Positions 27,946 to 38,089 are shown, counted from the first letter of the stretch. The stretch: 64,000 nt of DNA from Hydrogenophaga sp. (GCA_016741995.1 JACVCO010000015.1:35889-99888); one strand, 5' to 3'. Notes: generated by a model not told the origin, from the sequence alone. Made by a program: numbers and translations.

Positions 27946-28704
27946 ATGAAACAGACCCTTCTCGCTTTGAGCACCGTGCTCACCCTCGGCAGCGCGCCCG
28001 CCACCGCCCTCGCCACCTCGGCCGACGACCTGCGGGCCGTGTCGCCCGCGCTGGAGCGCTACACCCGCGAGCGCCTGCTCGGCGAGGTGTGGGAGCGCCC
28101 GGGCCTGGTGGCGCGAGACCGTGCCATCGTGACGGTGGCCGCGCTCGTGGCGCGCCAGCAGACGGCCGAGCTGGCCTTCTACCTGGATCGCGCGCTGGAC
28201 GCGGGCGTCAAGCCGTCGGAGCTCTCCGAGCTCATCACGCACCTGGCGTTCTACGCGGGCTGGGGCAACGCCATGGCGGCGGTGCCCCTGGCGCGGAGCG
28301 TGTTCGCGAAACGCGGTGTGAAGCCGGAGGATCTGCCCGAGGTGGCGCCCCGCCTGTTGCCGCTCGACACGGCCACCGAAGCGCGGCGCGAGAGCGGTGT
28401 GCAGGCCCACGTGGGGCCGGTCTCACCCGGCCTGGTGCAATACACGCGCGACGTGCTGTTTCTCGACCTCTGGCAACGCCCCGCGCTGGCCCCGCGCGAT
28501 CGCAGCCTGGTAACGGTGAGCGCCTTGATTGCGAACGGCCAGGTGGCGCAGGTCACTTTCCACCTCAACCGCGCCATGGACAACGGCCTCACACAGCCGC
28601 AGGCGGCCGAGGTGCTGTCGCACTTGGCGTTCTACACAGGCTGGCCCAATGTGTTCTCGGCCGTGCCGGTGGCCAAGGCGGTGTTCGAATCGCGGCCGCG
28701 CTGA
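27946..28704 (+). CDS. exported protein with two carboxymuconolactone decarboxylase domains
   Basis: This is a 252-residue protein with a signal peptide (about residues 1-24) and two copies of the CMD/AhpD-like helical domain, about residues 40-115 and 155-235. The internal repeat is plain: SELITHLAFYAGWGNAMAAV against EVLSHLAFYTGWPNVFSAV. The CxxC motif of peroxidase-type AhpD is absent, so a gamma-carboxymuconolactone decarboxylase-like fold without thiol chemistry is expected. It is in an operon with the exported cupin. The true reaction is unknown. Confidence 0.82.
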   Translation: MKQTLLALSTVLTLGSAPATALATSADDLRAVSPALERYTRERLLGEVWERPGLVARDRAIVTVAALVARQQTAELAFYLDRALDAGVKPSELSELITHLAFYAGWGNAMAAVPLARSVFAKRGVKPEDLPEVAPRLLPLDTATEARRESGVQAHVGPVSPGLVQYTRDVLFLDLWQRPALAPRDRSLVTVSALIANGQVAQVTFHLNRAMDNGLTQPQAAEVLSHLAFYTGWPNVFSAVPVAKAVFESRPR

Positions 28705-28719
28705 AGCCGTGCCAGCGGC

Positions 28720-29610
28720 TCAGGCGCGGTAACGCAGGGCGTCGACCACCACGGCGAGCGCGCGCGACGACGCGCGCCGGCTCGGGTAGTACGCATGAAG
28801 GCCAGGAAAGGCCGGGCACCAGTCCGCCATCACCGACACCAGCCGGCCCTGGGCAATGTGCGACTCGACCAGTTCAAGCGGCACAAAGGCCAGCCCCGCG
28901 CCCGCGAGCGCGGCGCTGATCATCTGGTACACGCCGTTGAACGTGGCACGCCCCTCCACACGGGCCTGCAGTGCGCGCTTGCCCTTCTGCAGTTCCCAGG
29001 CGTAGAGGCCACCGCTGGTTTTCAGGCGCAGGGTGATGCAGTTGTGCGAGAGCAGTTCCTGCGGTGTTGTCGGCGCGGGCCGCGACGCGAAACAGTCGGG
29101 GTGCGCCACGATCGCCATCTGCACGTCGGGGCCGATGCGCACGGCGATCATGTCCTTCTCGACCTGGTCGCCGTGCCGCACGCCGATGTCGAAGCGGTCG
29201 GCCACGATGTCGGTGAGGCCGTAGTCCACCACCAGTTCCAGCTTCAGGTCCGGGTACAGGGGCAGCACCGGGGCGAGCCTGGGCCAGATGTAGGTGTCGA
29301 TCGCGTGGTCGATGGCGGTGATGCGAATGGTGCCAGCCGGCTTGTCGCGCAGTTCGCCGACGGCCAGCAACTCGGCCTCGATCTCGTCGAAACGTGGAGC
29401 CACCGTGCGCAACAGGCGTTCGCCCGCTTCGGTCGGCGCAACGCTGCGTGTGGTGCGCGTCAACAGCCGCAGGCCCATGCGCGCCTCAAGCGTGCGGATG
29501 GTGTGGCTCAGTGCCGATTGCGACACCCCGAGCTTCGCCGCGGCCCGCGTGAAGCTGCCTTCGCGGGCGATGGAAATGAAGGCCAGCAGATCCTGGATGT
29601 TTTCTTTCAC
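28720..29610 (-). CDS. LysR-family transcriptional regulator
   Basis: This is a 296-residue LysR-type regulator, with a helix-turn-helix in EGSFTRAAAKLGVSQSALSHTI and a CrgA-like effector domain. The start is GTG at 29610, which gives the same N terminus (KENIQDLLA) as its paralogue at 23534. It ends 15 bp from the end of the convergent CMD gene. Regulation of the cupin-CMD unit is suggested by proximity and by the T-N11-A inverted repeat at 27360. Confidence 0.87.
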   Translation of the reverse strand: MKENIQDLLAFISIAREGSFTRAAAKLGVSQSALSHTIRTLEARMGLRLLTRTTRSVAPTEAGERLLRTVAPRFDEIEAELLAVGELRDKPAGTIRITAIDHAIDTYIWPRLAPVLPLYPDLKLELVVDYGLTDIVADRFDIGVRHGDQVEKDMIAVRIGPDVQMAIVAHPDCFASRPAPTTPQELLSHNCITLRLKTSGGLYAWELQKGKRALQARVEGRATFNGVYQMISAALAGAGLAFVPLELVESHIAQGRLVSVMADWCPAFPGLHAYYPSRRASSRALAVVVDALRYRA

Positions 29611-29662
29611 AACCGGCCTCCGTCTTTCACACCGACGACAAGCTGACAGCGCTCGACACAAA

Positions 29663-29687
29663 CAAAAAAGCCCTCGTTTCCGAGGGC
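29663..29687 (-). terminator. intrinsic terminator after the initiator tRNA
   Basis: On the minus strand a 7-bp stem (GCCCTCG / CGAGGGC) with a 4-nt loop is followed by CTTTTTTG, a textbook Rho-independent terminator. It lies 30 bp beyond the tRNA 3' end and is the likely end of the ribosomal protein transcript as well. Confidence 0.85.
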
Positions 29688-29716
29688 CTTGATGACAAGC
29701 AGGTGCTTGATTTGAT

Positions 29717-29793
<77 letters not shown>

Positions 29794-29810
29794 GTAAGCC
29801 GAAAATTATA

Positions 29811-30206
29811 TCACGATTTGTTGGCATCACCGGCTTCAGCAGCCGGCTCAGCGCGATCCACCAGTTCGACCAGCGCCATGGGCGCGTTGTCGCCCACGCG
29901 GAAGCCCATCTTCAGGATGCGGGTGTAGCCGCCCGGGCGCACCTTGAAGCGCGGGCCCAGTTCGTTGAAGAGCTTGGTCACCACATCGCGGTCGCGCAGG
30001 CGGTTGAACGCCAGGCGGCGGTTGGCCACGGTGTCCACCTTGGCCAGGGTGATCATGGGCTCGACGACGCGGCGCAGTTCCTTGGCCTTAGGCAGCGTGG
30101 TCTTGATGGCCTCGTGCGTGAGCAGCGAGTTCATCATGTTCTGCAGCATCGCGAGGCGGTGCTCGCTGGTGCGGTTGAGTTTGCGAAGTCCGTGTCCGTG
30201 ACGCAT
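29811..30206 (-). CDS. rplQ: 50S ribosomal protein L17
   Basis: This 131-residue protein is L17 of the large subunit. It begins with the family signature [20 protein letters not shown] and contains [17 protein letters not shown] in the body, with a short acidic tail. It is the last protein gene of the alpha operon, 89 bp after rpoA, as in most bacteria. The initiator tRNA follows 17 bp downstream. Confidence 0.98.
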   Translation of the reverse strand: MRHGHGLRKLNRTSEHRLAMLQNMMNSLLTHEAIKTTLPKAKELRRVVEPMITLAKVDTVANRRLAFNRLRDRDVVTKLFNELGPRFKVRPGGYTRILKMGFRVGDNAPMALVELVDRAEPAAEAGDANKS

Positions 30207-30295
30207 GGTGTTTCCTTTCCGTCTTTTGCCGCCGGCCGGATCAGGTACCGGCGGTTCGTCATGGTCTGGCCCGAAGGCTCAGGGGTTGAAAGCGA

Positions 30296-31279
30296 TCAGT
30301 GCTTGTCGAGGCCGGCGGGCGGCCAGTTCTCGAGCTTCATGCCCAGCGTGAGGCCACGCGATGCGAGCACTTCCTTGATTTCGTTGAGCGACTTACGACC
30401 CAGGTTCGGGGTCTTGAGCAACTCGTTCTCGGTGCGCTGGATCAGGTCACCGATGTAGTAGATGTTCTCGGCCTTGAGGCAGTTGGCCGAACGCACGGTG
30501 AGTTCGAGCTCATCAACCGGGCGCAGCAGGATCGGGTCGAACTGCTGCGAGCTGCGCTGCTGGGGCGCTTCGCTGAACAGTTCGGCGCCTTCGAGCTGGG
30601 CAAACACCGCGAGCTGCTCGACCAGGATCTTGGCCGAGGCACGCACGGCTTCTTCGGGGCCGATGGAGCCGTTGGTCTCGATCTCGAGCACGAGCTTGTC
30701 GAGGTCGGTGCGCTGTTCCACGCGAGCGCTCTCGACGGTGTAGCTCACGCGCTTGACGGGCGAGAACGAGGCATCGAGCACGATGCGACCGATGGAGCGG
30801 GCGGCATCGTCACCACGGCGCAGCGTGCCGGGAACGTAGCCACGGCCCTTCTCGACCTTGATCTGCATGTCCAGCTTGGCACCGGCCGACAGCGTGGCGA
30901 TGACGTGACCCGGATTGACGATCTCGACGTCGTGCGGCGTCTGGATATCAGCGGCAGTCACGACGCCTTCACCGTCCTTGCGCAGGCTCAGCGTGACTTC
31001 GTCGCGGTTGTGGAGCTTGAACACCACGCCCTTGAGGTTGAGCAGCAGGTTGACGACGTCTTCCTGGACACCATCGATGGATGAGTACTCGTGCACCACG
31101 CCGGCAATCGTCACTTCGGTGGGCGCGTGGCCGACCATGGACGAGAGCAGGACGCGGCGCAGCGCGTTGCCCAGGGTGTGCCCGTAGCCGCGCTCGAAGG
31201 GTTCGAGGGTGACCTTGGCGCGATTGGCCGAGAGTTGCTCGACGTTGATGGACTTGGGCTTGAGCAGGTTGTTCAGCAT
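30296..31279 (-). CDS. rpoA: RNA polymerase alpha subunit
   Basis: This 327-residue protein is the alpha subunit of RNA polymerase. The N-terminal assembly domain (residues 1-230) includes [18 protein letters not shown], and the C-terminal domain (about 245-315), which contacts UP elements and activators, includes [16 protein letters not shown] and [14 protein letters not shown]. It lies in the standard position between rpsD and rplQ. Length is that of the betaproteobacterial family. Confidence 0.98.
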   Translation of the reverse strand: MLNNLLKPKSINVEQLSANRAKVTLEPFERGYGHTLGNALRRVLLSSMVGHAPTEVTIAGVVHEYSSIDGVQEDVVNLLLNLKGVVFKLHNRDEVTLSLRKDGEGVVTAADIQTPHDVEIVNPGHVIATLSAGAKLDMQIKVEKGRGYVPGTLRRGDDAARSIGRIVLDASFSPVKRVSYTVESARVEQRTDLDKLVLEIETNGSIGPEEAVRASAKILVEQLAVFAQLEGAELFSEAPQQRSSQQFDPILLRPVDELELTVRSANCLKAENIYYIGDLIQRTENELLKTPNLGRKSLNEIKEVLASRGLTLGMKLENWPPAGLDKH

Positions 31280-31383
31280 TCAGACTTCCTTCAGGACCCT
31301 CGGCTCGTTACACCGATAAGGCAGACGGAGCATGGAATGACCCGGCCAACGCGGCGCGAGCCGCAGCGACCGGGGGCGGGGGA

Positions 31384-32007
31384 TTAACGCGAATAGAGTT
31401 CGACGATGAGCGACTCGTTGATGTCCGAGCCGAACTCGTCACGGTCCGGGGCCTTCTTGAAGACGCCTTCGACCTTGTCGACCGACACGTCGACCCAGCC
31501 AGGGAAGCCGATCTGCTTGGCCAGCTCCAGCGCTTCGATCACGCGGGCCTGCTTTTTGGACTTCTCGCGCACGGCCACTACGTCACCGGCCTTCACCAGG
31601 AAGGACGGGATGTTCACGGGTTGACCATTCACGGTGATCGCCTTGTGCGAGACGATCTGACGGGCTTCGGCGCGGGTGGACGCAAAGCCCATGCGGAAGA
31701 CCACGTTGTCCAGGCGCGACTCGAGCAGGGACAGCAGGTTGGCACCGGTGTTGCCGCGGCGGCGATCGGCCTCGGCAAAGTAGCGGCGGAACTGACGCTC
31801 CAGCACGCCATAGGTGCGCTTGACCTTTTGCTTCTCACGCAGCTGCACGCCGAAATCGGAGGTGCGCTGGCCCGAGGTGCGGCCATGCTGGCCGGGCTTG
31901 GAGTCGAACTTGGCCTTGTCGCTGATCGAGCGGCGTGCGCTCTTGAGCAGCAGGTCACTGGCTTCGCGACGGGAGAGTTTGGCCTTGGGGCCGAGGTAAC
32001 GTGCCAC
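31384..32007 (-). CDS. rpsD: 30S ribosomal protein S4
   Basis: This 207-residue protein is S4, which nucleates assembly of the 30S body. Its S4 RNA-binding domain (about 95-160) includes [15 protein letters not shown]. The start is GTG at 32007 with AAGGAA eight bases upstream. In enteric bacteria S4 represses the alpha operon translationally; here an intrinsic-terminator-like hairpin and a GC-rich leader precede rpsD (32008-32117), so it may have separate control. Confidence 0.97.
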   Translation of the reverse strand: MARYLGPKAKLSRREASDLLLKSARRSISDKAKFDSKPGQHGRTSGQRTSDFGVQLREKQKVKRTYGVLERQFRRYFAEADRRRGNTGANLLSLLESRLDNVVFRMGFASTRAEARQIVSHKAITVNGQPVNIPSFLVKAGDVVAVREKSKKQARVIEALELAKQIGFPGWVDVSVDKVEGVFKKAPDRDEFGSDINESLIVELYSR

Positions 32008-32084
32008 GTTGGTTTCCTTGAATCATCTACCGCAACCGATGTGCTGCGGGAGCCACCCGCGATGGCGGGGGCGGTGGGCTTAGC

Positions 32085-32117
32085 AAAAATGCCACCGCAG
32101 CAGAAAACTGCGGTGGC
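32085..32117 (-). terminator. terminator-like hairpin between rpsK and rpsD
   Basis: On the minus strand a perfect 10-bp stem (GCCACCGCAG / CTGCGGTGGC, 32091-32117) with a 7-nt loop is followed by ATTTTTG, which has the form of an intrinsic terminator. It lies inside the alpha operon, 55 bp after rpsK. It could be a partial terminator or attenuator that lowers expression of rpsD-rpoA-rplQ. No strong promoter for rpsD was recognised in the remaining 77 bp. Confidence 0.7.
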
Positions 32118-32171
32118 GGCTCGAAAAACCCGACATTGTACCGCGGTCGCGGCAGGCTCGGGAATCCGGTC

Positions 32172-32576
32172 TCAGATGCGGCGGCGCTTCTGAGGGCGGC
32201 AGCCGTTGTGCGGCACCGGCGTCACGTCGGAGATCGAGGTGATGCGGATGCCAAGTGCACCCAGGGCACGAACCGACGACTCGCGACCCGGGCCAGGGCC
32301 CTTGATCTCGACGTCCAGGTTCTTGATCCCCTGCTCCATGGCGGCGCGGCCAGCCACTTCGGAGGCCACCTGAGCCGCGAACGGGGTCGACTTGCGCGAA
32401 CCCTTGAAGCCCTGGCCACCCGACGAAGCCCACGACAGCGCGTTGCCCTGGCGATCGGTGATGGTGATGATGGTGTTGTTGAACGACGCGTGAACGTGCG
32501 CAATGCCGTCCGCGATGTTCTTGCGGACTTTCTTGCGGACGCGGGCGGCGGCGCTGCTGGCGGGAGACTTGGCCAT
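32172..32576 (-). CDS. rpsK: 30S ribosomal protein S11
   Basis: This 134-residue protein is S11, part of the 30S platform. Characteristic stretches are [19 protein letters not shown] and the C-terminal [17 protein letters not shown]. It lies 18 bp after rpsM in the alpha operon order. Downstream is the terminator-like hairpin at 32085-32117. Confidence 0.98.
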   Translation of the reverse strand: MAKSPASSAAARVRKKVRKNIADGIAHVHASFNNTIITITDRQGNALSWASSGGQGFKGSRKSTPFAAQVASEVAGRAAMEQGIKNLDVEIKGPGPGRESSVRALGALGIRITSISDVTPVPHNGCRPQKRRRI

Positions 32577-32594
32577 GGTTTTCCTTCGAACCGA

Positions 32595-32960
32595 TTACTT
32601 CTTCAGCGACTGAGCGGCCTTGCGCGGACCCTTGCGGGTACGGGCGTTGGTCTTGGTGCGCTGGCCGCGCAGGGGCAGCCCGCGACGGTGACGGAAGCCG
32701 CGGTAGCAGCCGATGTCCATCAAGCGCTTGATGTTCATCGTGGTTTCGCGGCGCAGGTCGCCTTCGACGGTGAAGGTGTTGACCTGATCACGCACCTTCT
32801 CGAGCTCGGCGTCGCTCAGATCCTTGATCTTCTTGTTGTGCGCAATGCCGCAAGCGTCGCAGATCTGGCGGGCGCGGGTGCGACCGATCCCGAAGATGGC
32901 GGTCAGGCCGACCTCGGCGTGCTTGTGCGGCGGAATGTTGATGCCTGCAATACGGGCCAT
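32595..32960 (-). CDS. rpsM: 30S ribosomal protein S13
   Basis: This 121-residue protein is S13 of the 30S head, which contacts the 50S subunit and P-site tRNA. It has the N-terminal [19 protein letters not shown] and the signature [20 protein letters not shown] near residue 90-110. It is the first gene of the alpha group, following rpmJ by 22 bp. Confidence 0.98.
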   Translation of the reverse strand: MARIAGINIPPHKHAEVGLTAIFGIGRTRARQICDACGIAHNKKIKDLSDAELEKVRDQVNTFTVEGDLRRETTMNIKRLMDIGCYRGFRHRRGLPLRGQRTKTNARTRKGPRKAAQSLKK

Positions 32961-32982
32961 GTGAATCCTCTTACGAAATCGA

Positions 32983-33096
32983 TCAGCCTTGACGCTGCTT
33001 GTGGCGGGGATCGGTGCAGATCACGCGCACGATGCCGTTGCGCTTGATGATCTTGCAGTTGCGGCACATCTTCTTCACAGAAGCCGAAACTCTCAT
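32983..33096 (-). CDS. rpmJ: 50S ribosomal protein L36
   Basis: This very short gene encodes the 37-residue L36, starting [15 protein letters not shown] at ATG 33096 and ending RHKQRQG. It is the zinc-ribbon form, with Cys11, Cys14, Cys27 and His32 as metal ligands. A GGAG site is present just upstream (TAGGAGAAGAAA). Its place between infA and rpsM is the usual one. Confidence 0.97.
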   Translation of the reverse strand: MRVSASVKKMCRNCKIIKRNGIVRVICTDPRHKQRQG

Positions 33097-33138
33097 TTTC
33101 TTCTCCTAGAAATCCAGTAAACGTTCAGGTCGTGCGCT

Positions 33139-33357
33139 TCATTTGGCGCGGAACACGATGCGGGCGCGGGTCAGGTCGTAGGGCGTGAGCTCCACCTTGA
33201 CCTTGTCGCCCGGCAGGATGCGGATGTAATGCATGCGCATCTTGCCGGAGATGTGACCGAGGACAACGTGTCCGTTTTCGAGCTTGACCCGGAAGGTCGC
33301 ATTGGGGAGGTTTTCTACCACCTCACCTTGCATCTCGATCACATCGTCCTTGGCCAT
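33139..33357 (-). CDS. infA: translation initiation factor IF-1
   Basis: This 72-residue single OB-fold protein is IF-1, which binds the A site of the 30S subunit during initiation. The sequence has [19 protein letters not shown] and [19 protein letters not shown]. It is only 3 bp after secY, so infA is cotranscribed with the spc operon here, an arrangement common in betaproteobacteria and Gram-positives but not in E. coli. Confidence 0.97.
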   Translation of the reverse strand: MAKDDVIEMQGEVVENLPNATFRVKLENGHVVLGHISGKMRMHYIRILPGDKVKVELTPYDLTRARIVFRAK

Positions 33358-33360
33358 GGT

Positions 33361-34680
33361 TCAACTGCCGAGGGAGGTTTTGAAATTCGCCTTCTTCAGC
33401 AGCGACTCATATTGCTGCGACATCATGTAGTTCTGCACCTGGGCCATGAAATCCATGGTCACGACCACGATGATCAGGAGTGAGGTGCCGCCGAAATAGA
33501 ACGGCACGTTGTACTCGAGGATCAGGAATTCGGGCAGCAGGCACACCGCGGTGATGTAGATCGCACCGGCCAGCGTCAGGCGCAGCAGGATCTTGTCGAT
33601 GTGGCGCGCGGTCTGGTCGCCAGGGCGAATACCAGGAATGAACGCGCCACTCTTCTTCAGGTTGTCGGCGGTTTCCCGGCTGTTGAACACCAGGGCCGTG
33701 TAGAAGAAGCAGAAGAAGATGATCGCCGCGGCGTACAGCGCCACGTAGATCGGCTGACCGGGCGACAGCGCCGCAGCGATGTCACGCAACCAACGGGTCG
33801 AATCGCCAGTGCTCACCCAGCTCACCACCGTGGTGGGCAGCAGGATGATCGAGGACGCGAAGATCGGCGGGATCACGCCGGCCATGTTCAGCTTCAGCGG
33901 CAGGTGCGACGACTGGCCGCCGTAGACCTTGTTGCCCACCTGGCGGCGCGCATAGTTCACCAGGATCTTGCGCTGACCACGCTCGACGAACACCACGAAG
34001 TAGGTCACGAGCACCACGAGGGCGATGATGAACAGCGCCACGAGGATGTTCATGGCCCCGGTGCGAACCAGTTCGAGCAAGCCGCCGATGGCGGTCGGCA
34101 GGCCGGCCACGATGCCCGCGAAGATCAGCAGCGAAATGCCATTGCCCAAGCCGCGCTCGGTGATCTGCTCACCCAGCCACATCAGGAACATGGTGCCGGC
34201 CACGAGGCTGACCACCGCCGTCAGGCGAAAGCCCATGCCGGGATCGATCACCAGGCCGGCCTGACCTTCAAGCGCGAGCGCAATGCCCATCGCCTGGAAG
34301 ATCGCCAGCGCCAGCGTGCCGTAGCGCGTGTACTGCGTGATCTTGCGGCGACCCGCTTCGCCTTCCTTCTTCAGCTGCTCGAACGTGGGGACCACGTACG
34401 TCATGAGCTGCATGATGATGGAGGCCGAGATGTACGGCATGATGCCCAACGCGAACACCGTGAAGCGCGACAGCGCGCCTCCCGAGAACATGTTGAACAA
34501 GCTCAGGATGCCGCCCTGCTGCCCTTGGAAGAGCTGCTGGAGCTGCTCCGGGTTGATGCCGGGCACGGGAATGTGCGCACCGATGCGATACACCACCAGT
34601 GCGAGCAGCAGGAAGACCAGCCGACGGCGCAGATCGCCGTACTTGCCGGTCTTGACCAGGGACGGGGAAGCGGTTGCCAC
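33361..34680 (-). CDS. secY: preprotein translocase subunit SecY
   Basis: This 439-residue protein is the channel subunit of the SecYEG translocon with ten transmembrane helices. Plug and gating segments such as [15 protein letters not shown] and [13 protein letters not shown] are recognisable, as is the cytoplasmic [16 protein letters not shown] loop near the C terminus. The start is GTG at 34680 (GTGGCAACC), 23 bp after rplO. Confidence 0.97.
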   Translation of the reverse strand: MATASPSLVKTGKYGDLRRRLVFLLLALVVYRIGAHIPVPGINPEQLQQLFQGQQGGILSLFNMFSGGALSRFTVFALGIMPYISASIIMQLMTYVVPTFEQLKKEGEAGRRKITQYTRYGTLALAIFQAMGIALALEGQAGLVIDPGMGFRLTAVVSLVAGTMFLMWLGEQITERGLGNGISLLIFAGIVAGLPTAIGGLLELVRTGAMNILVALFIIALVVLVTYFVVFVERGQRKILVNYARRQVGNKVYGGQSSHLPLKLNMAGVIPPIFASSIILLPTTVVSWVSTGDSTRWLRDIAAALSPGQPIYVALYAAAIIFFCFFYTALVFNSRETADNLKKSGAFIPGIRPGDQTARHIDKILLRLTLAGAIYITAVCLLPEFLILEYNVPFYFGGTSLLIIVVVTMDFMAQVQNYMMSQQYESLLKKANFKTSLGS

Positions 34681-34703
34681 GAGGTCCTTTCGAACGGGCG
34701 TGA

Positions 34704-35141
34704 TCAGGCAGCAGCCACCTGGCCGCCAGCGGCTTCGATCGCGGCCTTGGCACCCGCGGTGGGCACCACGTCCTTGAGCGTCACCGCACGGGTGATCTCA
34801 CCGGACTTGACGACCTTCACGCGCTTGGCCAGTTGCGGCACGAGACCCTGCTGCTTCAGCAACAGCACATCGATCTCTTTCGCTTCCAGGCCGTTGAGGT
34901 CGGACAGGGTGACCTCGGCGTTGTACTGAAGCAGGGCCGACTTGAAGCCACGCTTGGGCAGGCGACGCTGCAGCGGCATCTGACCGCCTTCGAAGCCCAC
35001 CTTGTGGTAGCCACCGGCACGCGATTTCTGACCTTTGTGGCCACGGCCTGCGGTTTTGCCCAGGCCCGAACCGATGCCACGGCCCACGCGGCGCTTGGCG
35101 TGCTTGGCACCGTCGGCCGGCTTGATGTTGTTGAGTTCCAT
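34704..35141 (-). CDS. rplO: 50S ribosomal protein L15
   Basis: This 145-residue protein is L15 of the large subunit. The glycine- and basic-rich N terminus ([21 protein letters not shown]) and [18 protein letters not shown] are diagnostic. It lies in the standard order after rpmD (15-bp gap). Confidence 0.98.
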   Translation of the reverse strand: MELNNIKPADGAKHAKRRVGRGIGSGLGKTAGRGHKGQKSRAGGYHKVGFEGGQMPLQRRLPKRGFKSALLQYNAEVTLSDLNGLEAKEIDVLLLKQQGLVPQLAKRVKVVKSGEITRAVTLKDVVPTAGAKAAIEAAGGQVAAA

Positions 35142-35156
35142 GTCGTCGGTCTCCGA

Positions 35157-35339
35157 TCAGAGCACTTGGACCAGGTAGCTGATCTTGTTGATCATGCCGC
35201 GCACAGCGGGCGTGTCTTGCAGCGTGCTGGTGCTGTTGAGCTTGCGCAGGCCCAGGCCGCGCACGGTGGCACGGTGGTCCCCTTTGCAGCCGATGGGGCT
35301 GCGCACGAGCTTGACCGTGACGGTGTTCGTGTTGCTCAT
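35157..35339 (-). CDS. rpmD: 50S ribosomal protein L30
   Basis: This 60-residue protein is L30. The motif [20 protein letters not shown] spans about residues 12-31. It sits between rpsE and rplO with 11- and 15-bp gaps, as in the canonical spc operon. Confidence 0.97.
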   Translation of the reverse strand: MSNTNTVTVKLVRSPIGCKGDHRATVRGLGLRKLNSTSTLQDTPAVRGMINKISYLVQVL

Positions 35340-35350
35340 GATGATTCCTC

Positions 35351-35869
35351 TCAGCCCAGGATGTCCTCGACCGTCTTGCCGCGCTTGGCAGCGACTTCGG
35401 CCGGGGTGGTGGACTTCTCGAGTGCGTCCAGCGTGGCACGCACCAGGTTGTAGGGGTTGCTCGAGCCGTGGCTCTTGGCCACGACGTCGGTCACGCCCAG
35501 CACTTCGAAGACAGCGCGCATCGGGCCGCCCGCGATGATGCCGGTGCCTTTGACGGCCGGCAGCATCATCACGTTGGAGGCGCCGTGCTCGCCGTGCACC
35601 GCGTGGTGCAGGCTGCCGTCGCGCAGCGAAACCTTGATCATGTTGCGGCGGGCCTGCTCCATGGCCTTCTGCACGGCCACCGGCACTTCACGCGCCTTGC
35701 CCTTGCCCATGCCCACGCGGCCATCGCCATCGCCGACGACGGTCAGTGCAGCGAAACCGAGGATGCGACCACCCTTGACCACCTTGGTCACGCGGTTGAT
35801 CGCGATCATCTTCTCGCGAAGGCCGTCCTCGTTCGCTTCGTTCTTGATGTTTGCCTGAAACTTAGCCAT
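35351..35869 (-). CDS. rpsE: 30S ribosomal protein S5
   Basis: This 172-residue protein is S5, which helps translational fidelity and helicase activity at the mRNA entry site. The double-stranded RNA-binding-like domain begins with [21 protein letters not shown], and the C-terminal domain contains [18 protein letters not shown]. It follows rplR by 18 bp. Confidence 0.98.
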   Translation of the reverse strand: MAKFQANIKNEANEDGLREKMIAINRVTKVVKGGRILGFAALTVVGDGDGRVGMGKGKAREVPVAVQKAMEQARRNMIKVSLRDGSLHHAVHGEHGASNVMMLPAVKGTGIIAGGPMRAVFEVLGVTDVVAKSHGSSNPYNLVRATLDALEKSTTPAEVAAKRGKTVEDILG

Positions 35870-35887
35870 GTCGTGTATCCCGTTTCA

Positions 35888-36253
35888 TCAGAACTGCAGA
35901 CCGGCCTCGCGGGCGGCGTCTGCAAGGGCCTTGACGCGGCCGTGGTAGGCAAAGCCCGCACGGTCGAACGCGACCTTCTCGATGCCGGCGGCCTTGGCCT
36001 TCTCGGCAATGCGCTTGCCGATCAGGGCGGCAGCGGCGGCATTGCCACCTTTGCCGGAGGCGCCGAGTTGAGCGCGCACTTCCTTCTCGGCCGTGGAGGC
36101 CGAGGCCAGAATCTGGCCGCCGTCGGCCGAGATCACATTGGCATAGATGTGCAGATTGGTGCGGTTGACCGTCAGACGCACCGCGCCCTGTTGGGCAATG
36201 CGGATGCGGGTCTGGCGGGCACGACGCAGGCGTTGTTCTTTTTTGGTCAGCAT
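35888..36253 (-). CDS. rplR: 50S ribosomal protein L18
   Basis: This 121-residue protein is L18, which binds 5S rRNA. The basic N terminus ([19 protein letters not shown]) and the C-terminal [20 protein letters not shown] motif are typical. It is placed 11 bp after rplF. Confidence 0.98.
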   Translation of the reverse strand: MLTKKEQRLRRARQTRIRIAQQGAVRLTVNRTNLHIYANVISADGGQILASASTAEKEVRAQLGASGKGGNAAAAALIGKRIAEKAKAAGIEKVAFDRAGFAYHGRVKALADAAREAGLQF

Positions 36254-36264
36254 GATCGGACTCC

Positions 36265-36798
36265 TTATTTCTTCTTGGTTTCCTTGATCACGACCTTCTC
36301 ATCCGCATAGCGGATGCCCTTGCCCTTGTAGGGCTCGGGCGGACGCACGGCACGCACTTCCGAGGCGATCTGACCCACGCGCTGACGATCGGCACCTTTG
36401 ATGACGATCTCGGTCGGCGTCGGCGTTTCCACCTTGATGCCGGCCGGCATGTCCATGATCACGGGGTGCGAGAAACCCACCGTGAGGTTGAGCTTGGCGC
36501 CTTGCGCCTGGGCCTTGAAGCCCACGCCGACCAGGCTGAGCTTCTTCTCGAAGCCCTTGCTCACGCCGGTGACCATGTTGTTCACCAGCTGGCGCATGGT
36601 GCCCGACATGGCGTTGGCGTCGCGCGACTCGTCCGCGGGAACGAAGTTCACCTTGCCGGCGTTGACTTCGACCTTGACCAAGGCATTCAGCGACAGGCTG
36701 AGCGCACCGTTGGCACCCTTGACGTTGACGAGGCCGTCCTTGACAGCCACCTCGACCCCGGTGGGCACGGTGACCGGCAGTTTTCCAATACGTGACAT
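36265..36798 (-). CDS. rplF: 50S ribosomal protein L6
   Basis: This 177-residue protein is L6, with two homologous domains. It starts [17 protein letters not shown] and ends with the signature [16 protein letters not shown] region. It follows rpsH by 23 bp in the canonical order. Confidence 0.98.
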   Translation of the reverse strand: MSRIGKLPVTVPTGVEVAVKDGLVNVKGANGALSLSLNALVKVEVNAGKVNFVPADESRDANAMSGTMRQLVNNMVTGVSKGFEKKLSLVGVGFKAQAQGAKLNLTVGFSHPVIMDMPAGIKVETPTPTEIVIKGADRQRVGQIASEVRAVRPPEPYKGKGIRYADEKVVIKETKKK

Positions 36799-36821
36799 TC
36801 AATCTCTCCTTGAAGCCCGCA

Positions 36822-37217
36822 TCAGGCGACGTAGCACAGGACTTCGCCGCCAACACCGTTGGCGCGGGCCTTGCGATCGGTCATCACGCCACGCGGGGTG
36901 GTCACGATGGCCACGCCCAGGCCGTTCTGCACCTGGGGGATCGCGTTGCGGCCGCGGTAGACGCGCAGGCCGGGGCGGCTGACGCGCTCGATGCGCTCGA
37001 TCACGGGACGACCGGCGTAGTACTTGAGGGCAATTTCGAGTTCGCTCTTGCCGCCTTCGTTGACGACCTTGAAGCCATCGATGTAACCCTCGTCCTTCAG
37101 GACCTGGGCAATCGCCGTTTTCACTTTCGACGCCGGCATCGACACGGTGGCCTTCTCGACCATCTGCGCGTTGCGGATGCGGGTCAACATGTCGGCGATG
37201 GGATCACTCATGCTCAT
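36822..37217 (-). CDS. rpsH: 30S ribosomal protein S8
   Basis: This 131-residue protein is S8, a primary 16S rRNA binder that in E. coli also represses the spc operon. It contains [15 protein letters not shown] at the N terminus and the C-terminal [20 protein letters not shown]. Two in-frame ATGs (37217 and 37211) exist; the first is preferred because an AGGAG lies 8 bp before it. Confidence 0.97.
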   Translation of the reverse strand: MSMSDPIADMLTRIRNAQMVEKATVSMPASKVKTAIAQVLKDEGYIDGFKVVNEGGKSELEIALKYYAGRPVIERIERVSRPGLRVYRGRNAIPQVQNGLGVAIVTTPRGVMTDRKARANGVGGEVLCYVA

Positions 37218-37235
37218 GTGGGGATCTCCTGAGGC

Positions 37236-37541
37236 TTACCAGCTGGCTTTGGTGATGCCGGGAATCTCACCGGCAAACGCCATCTCGCGCACTTTGGCGC
37301 GGGCCAGGCCGAAATGGTTGAAGGTGCCGCGCGGACGACCGGTGATCTCGCAGCGGTTGCGCTGGCGGGTCGGGTTCGCGTTGCGGGGCAGCTTCTGAAG
37401 GGCCAGGCGAGCGGCGTCGCGCTCTTCATCGCTCTTCTTGGCATCGCCGGCGGTGGCTTTGAGTTCGGTGTATTTCTTGGCGAACTTGGCGGCGAGCTTT
37501 TCGCGCTTGAGTTCACGTTGGAGCAGTGCTTGTTTGGCCAC
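37236..37541 (-). CDS. rpsN: 30S ribosomal protein S14
   Basis: This 101-residue protein is S14 of the long, zinc-free type. The start is GTG at 37541 (translated [15 protein letters not shown] after Met), giving the standard family length; no ATG is available. The C-terminal signature [19 protein letters not shown] is complete. It lies 8 bp after rplE. Confidence 0.97.
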   Translation of the reverse strand: MAKQALLQRELKREKLAAKFAKKYTELKATAGDAKKSDEERDAARLALQKLPRNANPTRQRNRCEITGRPRGTFNHFGLARAKVREMAFAGEIPGITKASW

Positions 37542-37549
37542 GCGCCACC

Positions 37550-38089
37550 TCAGTTCTTGAAGGGGAAACGGAAACCCGCCAGCAGTGCCTTGCACTCCTC
37601 GTCGTTCTTGGCGGTCGTCGTGATACTGATGTTGAGGCCGCGCAGGGCATCGACCTTGTCGTACTCGATCTCGGGGAAGATGATCTGTTCCTTGACGCCG
37701 ACGTTGTAGTTGCCGCGACCATCGAAGGACCGACCCGAGATACCGCGGAAGTCGCGCACGCGGGGCAGAGCCACGGTGACGAAGCGGTCCAGGAATTCGT
37801 ACATGCGGGCACCGCGCAGGGTGACCATGCAACCGATGGCCTGGCCTTCGCGGATCTTGAAACCGGCGATGGCCTTGCGGGCCTTGGTGACGACGGGCTT
37901 CTGACCGGAAATCTTGGTGAGATCGCCCACGGCGTTGTCCATCACCTTCTTGTCGGCCACGGCCTCGCTCACGCCCATGTTCAGCGTGATCTTGGTGATG
38001 CGGGGCACCTGCATCACGGACTTGTAACCGAACTTCTGGGTCAGCTCGGGGACCACCTTCTCGCGGTAGTGTTGTTGCAGTCGTGCCAT
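37550..38089 (-). CDS. rplE: 50S ribosomal protein L5
   Basis: This 179-residue protein is L5, a 5S rRNA-binding protein contacting P-site tRNA. It starts [16 protein letters not shown] and contains [17 protein letters not shown]. Two ATGs are in frame: 38095 overlaps the rplX stop (ATGA), and 38089 is 7 bp from an AAGGTGG sequence and gives the usual length, so 38089 is chosen. Confidence 0.97.
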   Translation of the reverse strand: MARLQQHYREKVVPELTQKFGYKSVMQVPRITKITLNMGVSEAVADKKVMDNAVGDLTKISGQKPVVTKARKAIAGFKIREGQAIGCMVTLRGARMYEFLDRFVTVALPRVRDFRGISGRSFDGRGNYNVGVKEQIIFPEIEYDKVDALRGLNISITTTAKNDEECKALLAGFRFPFKN

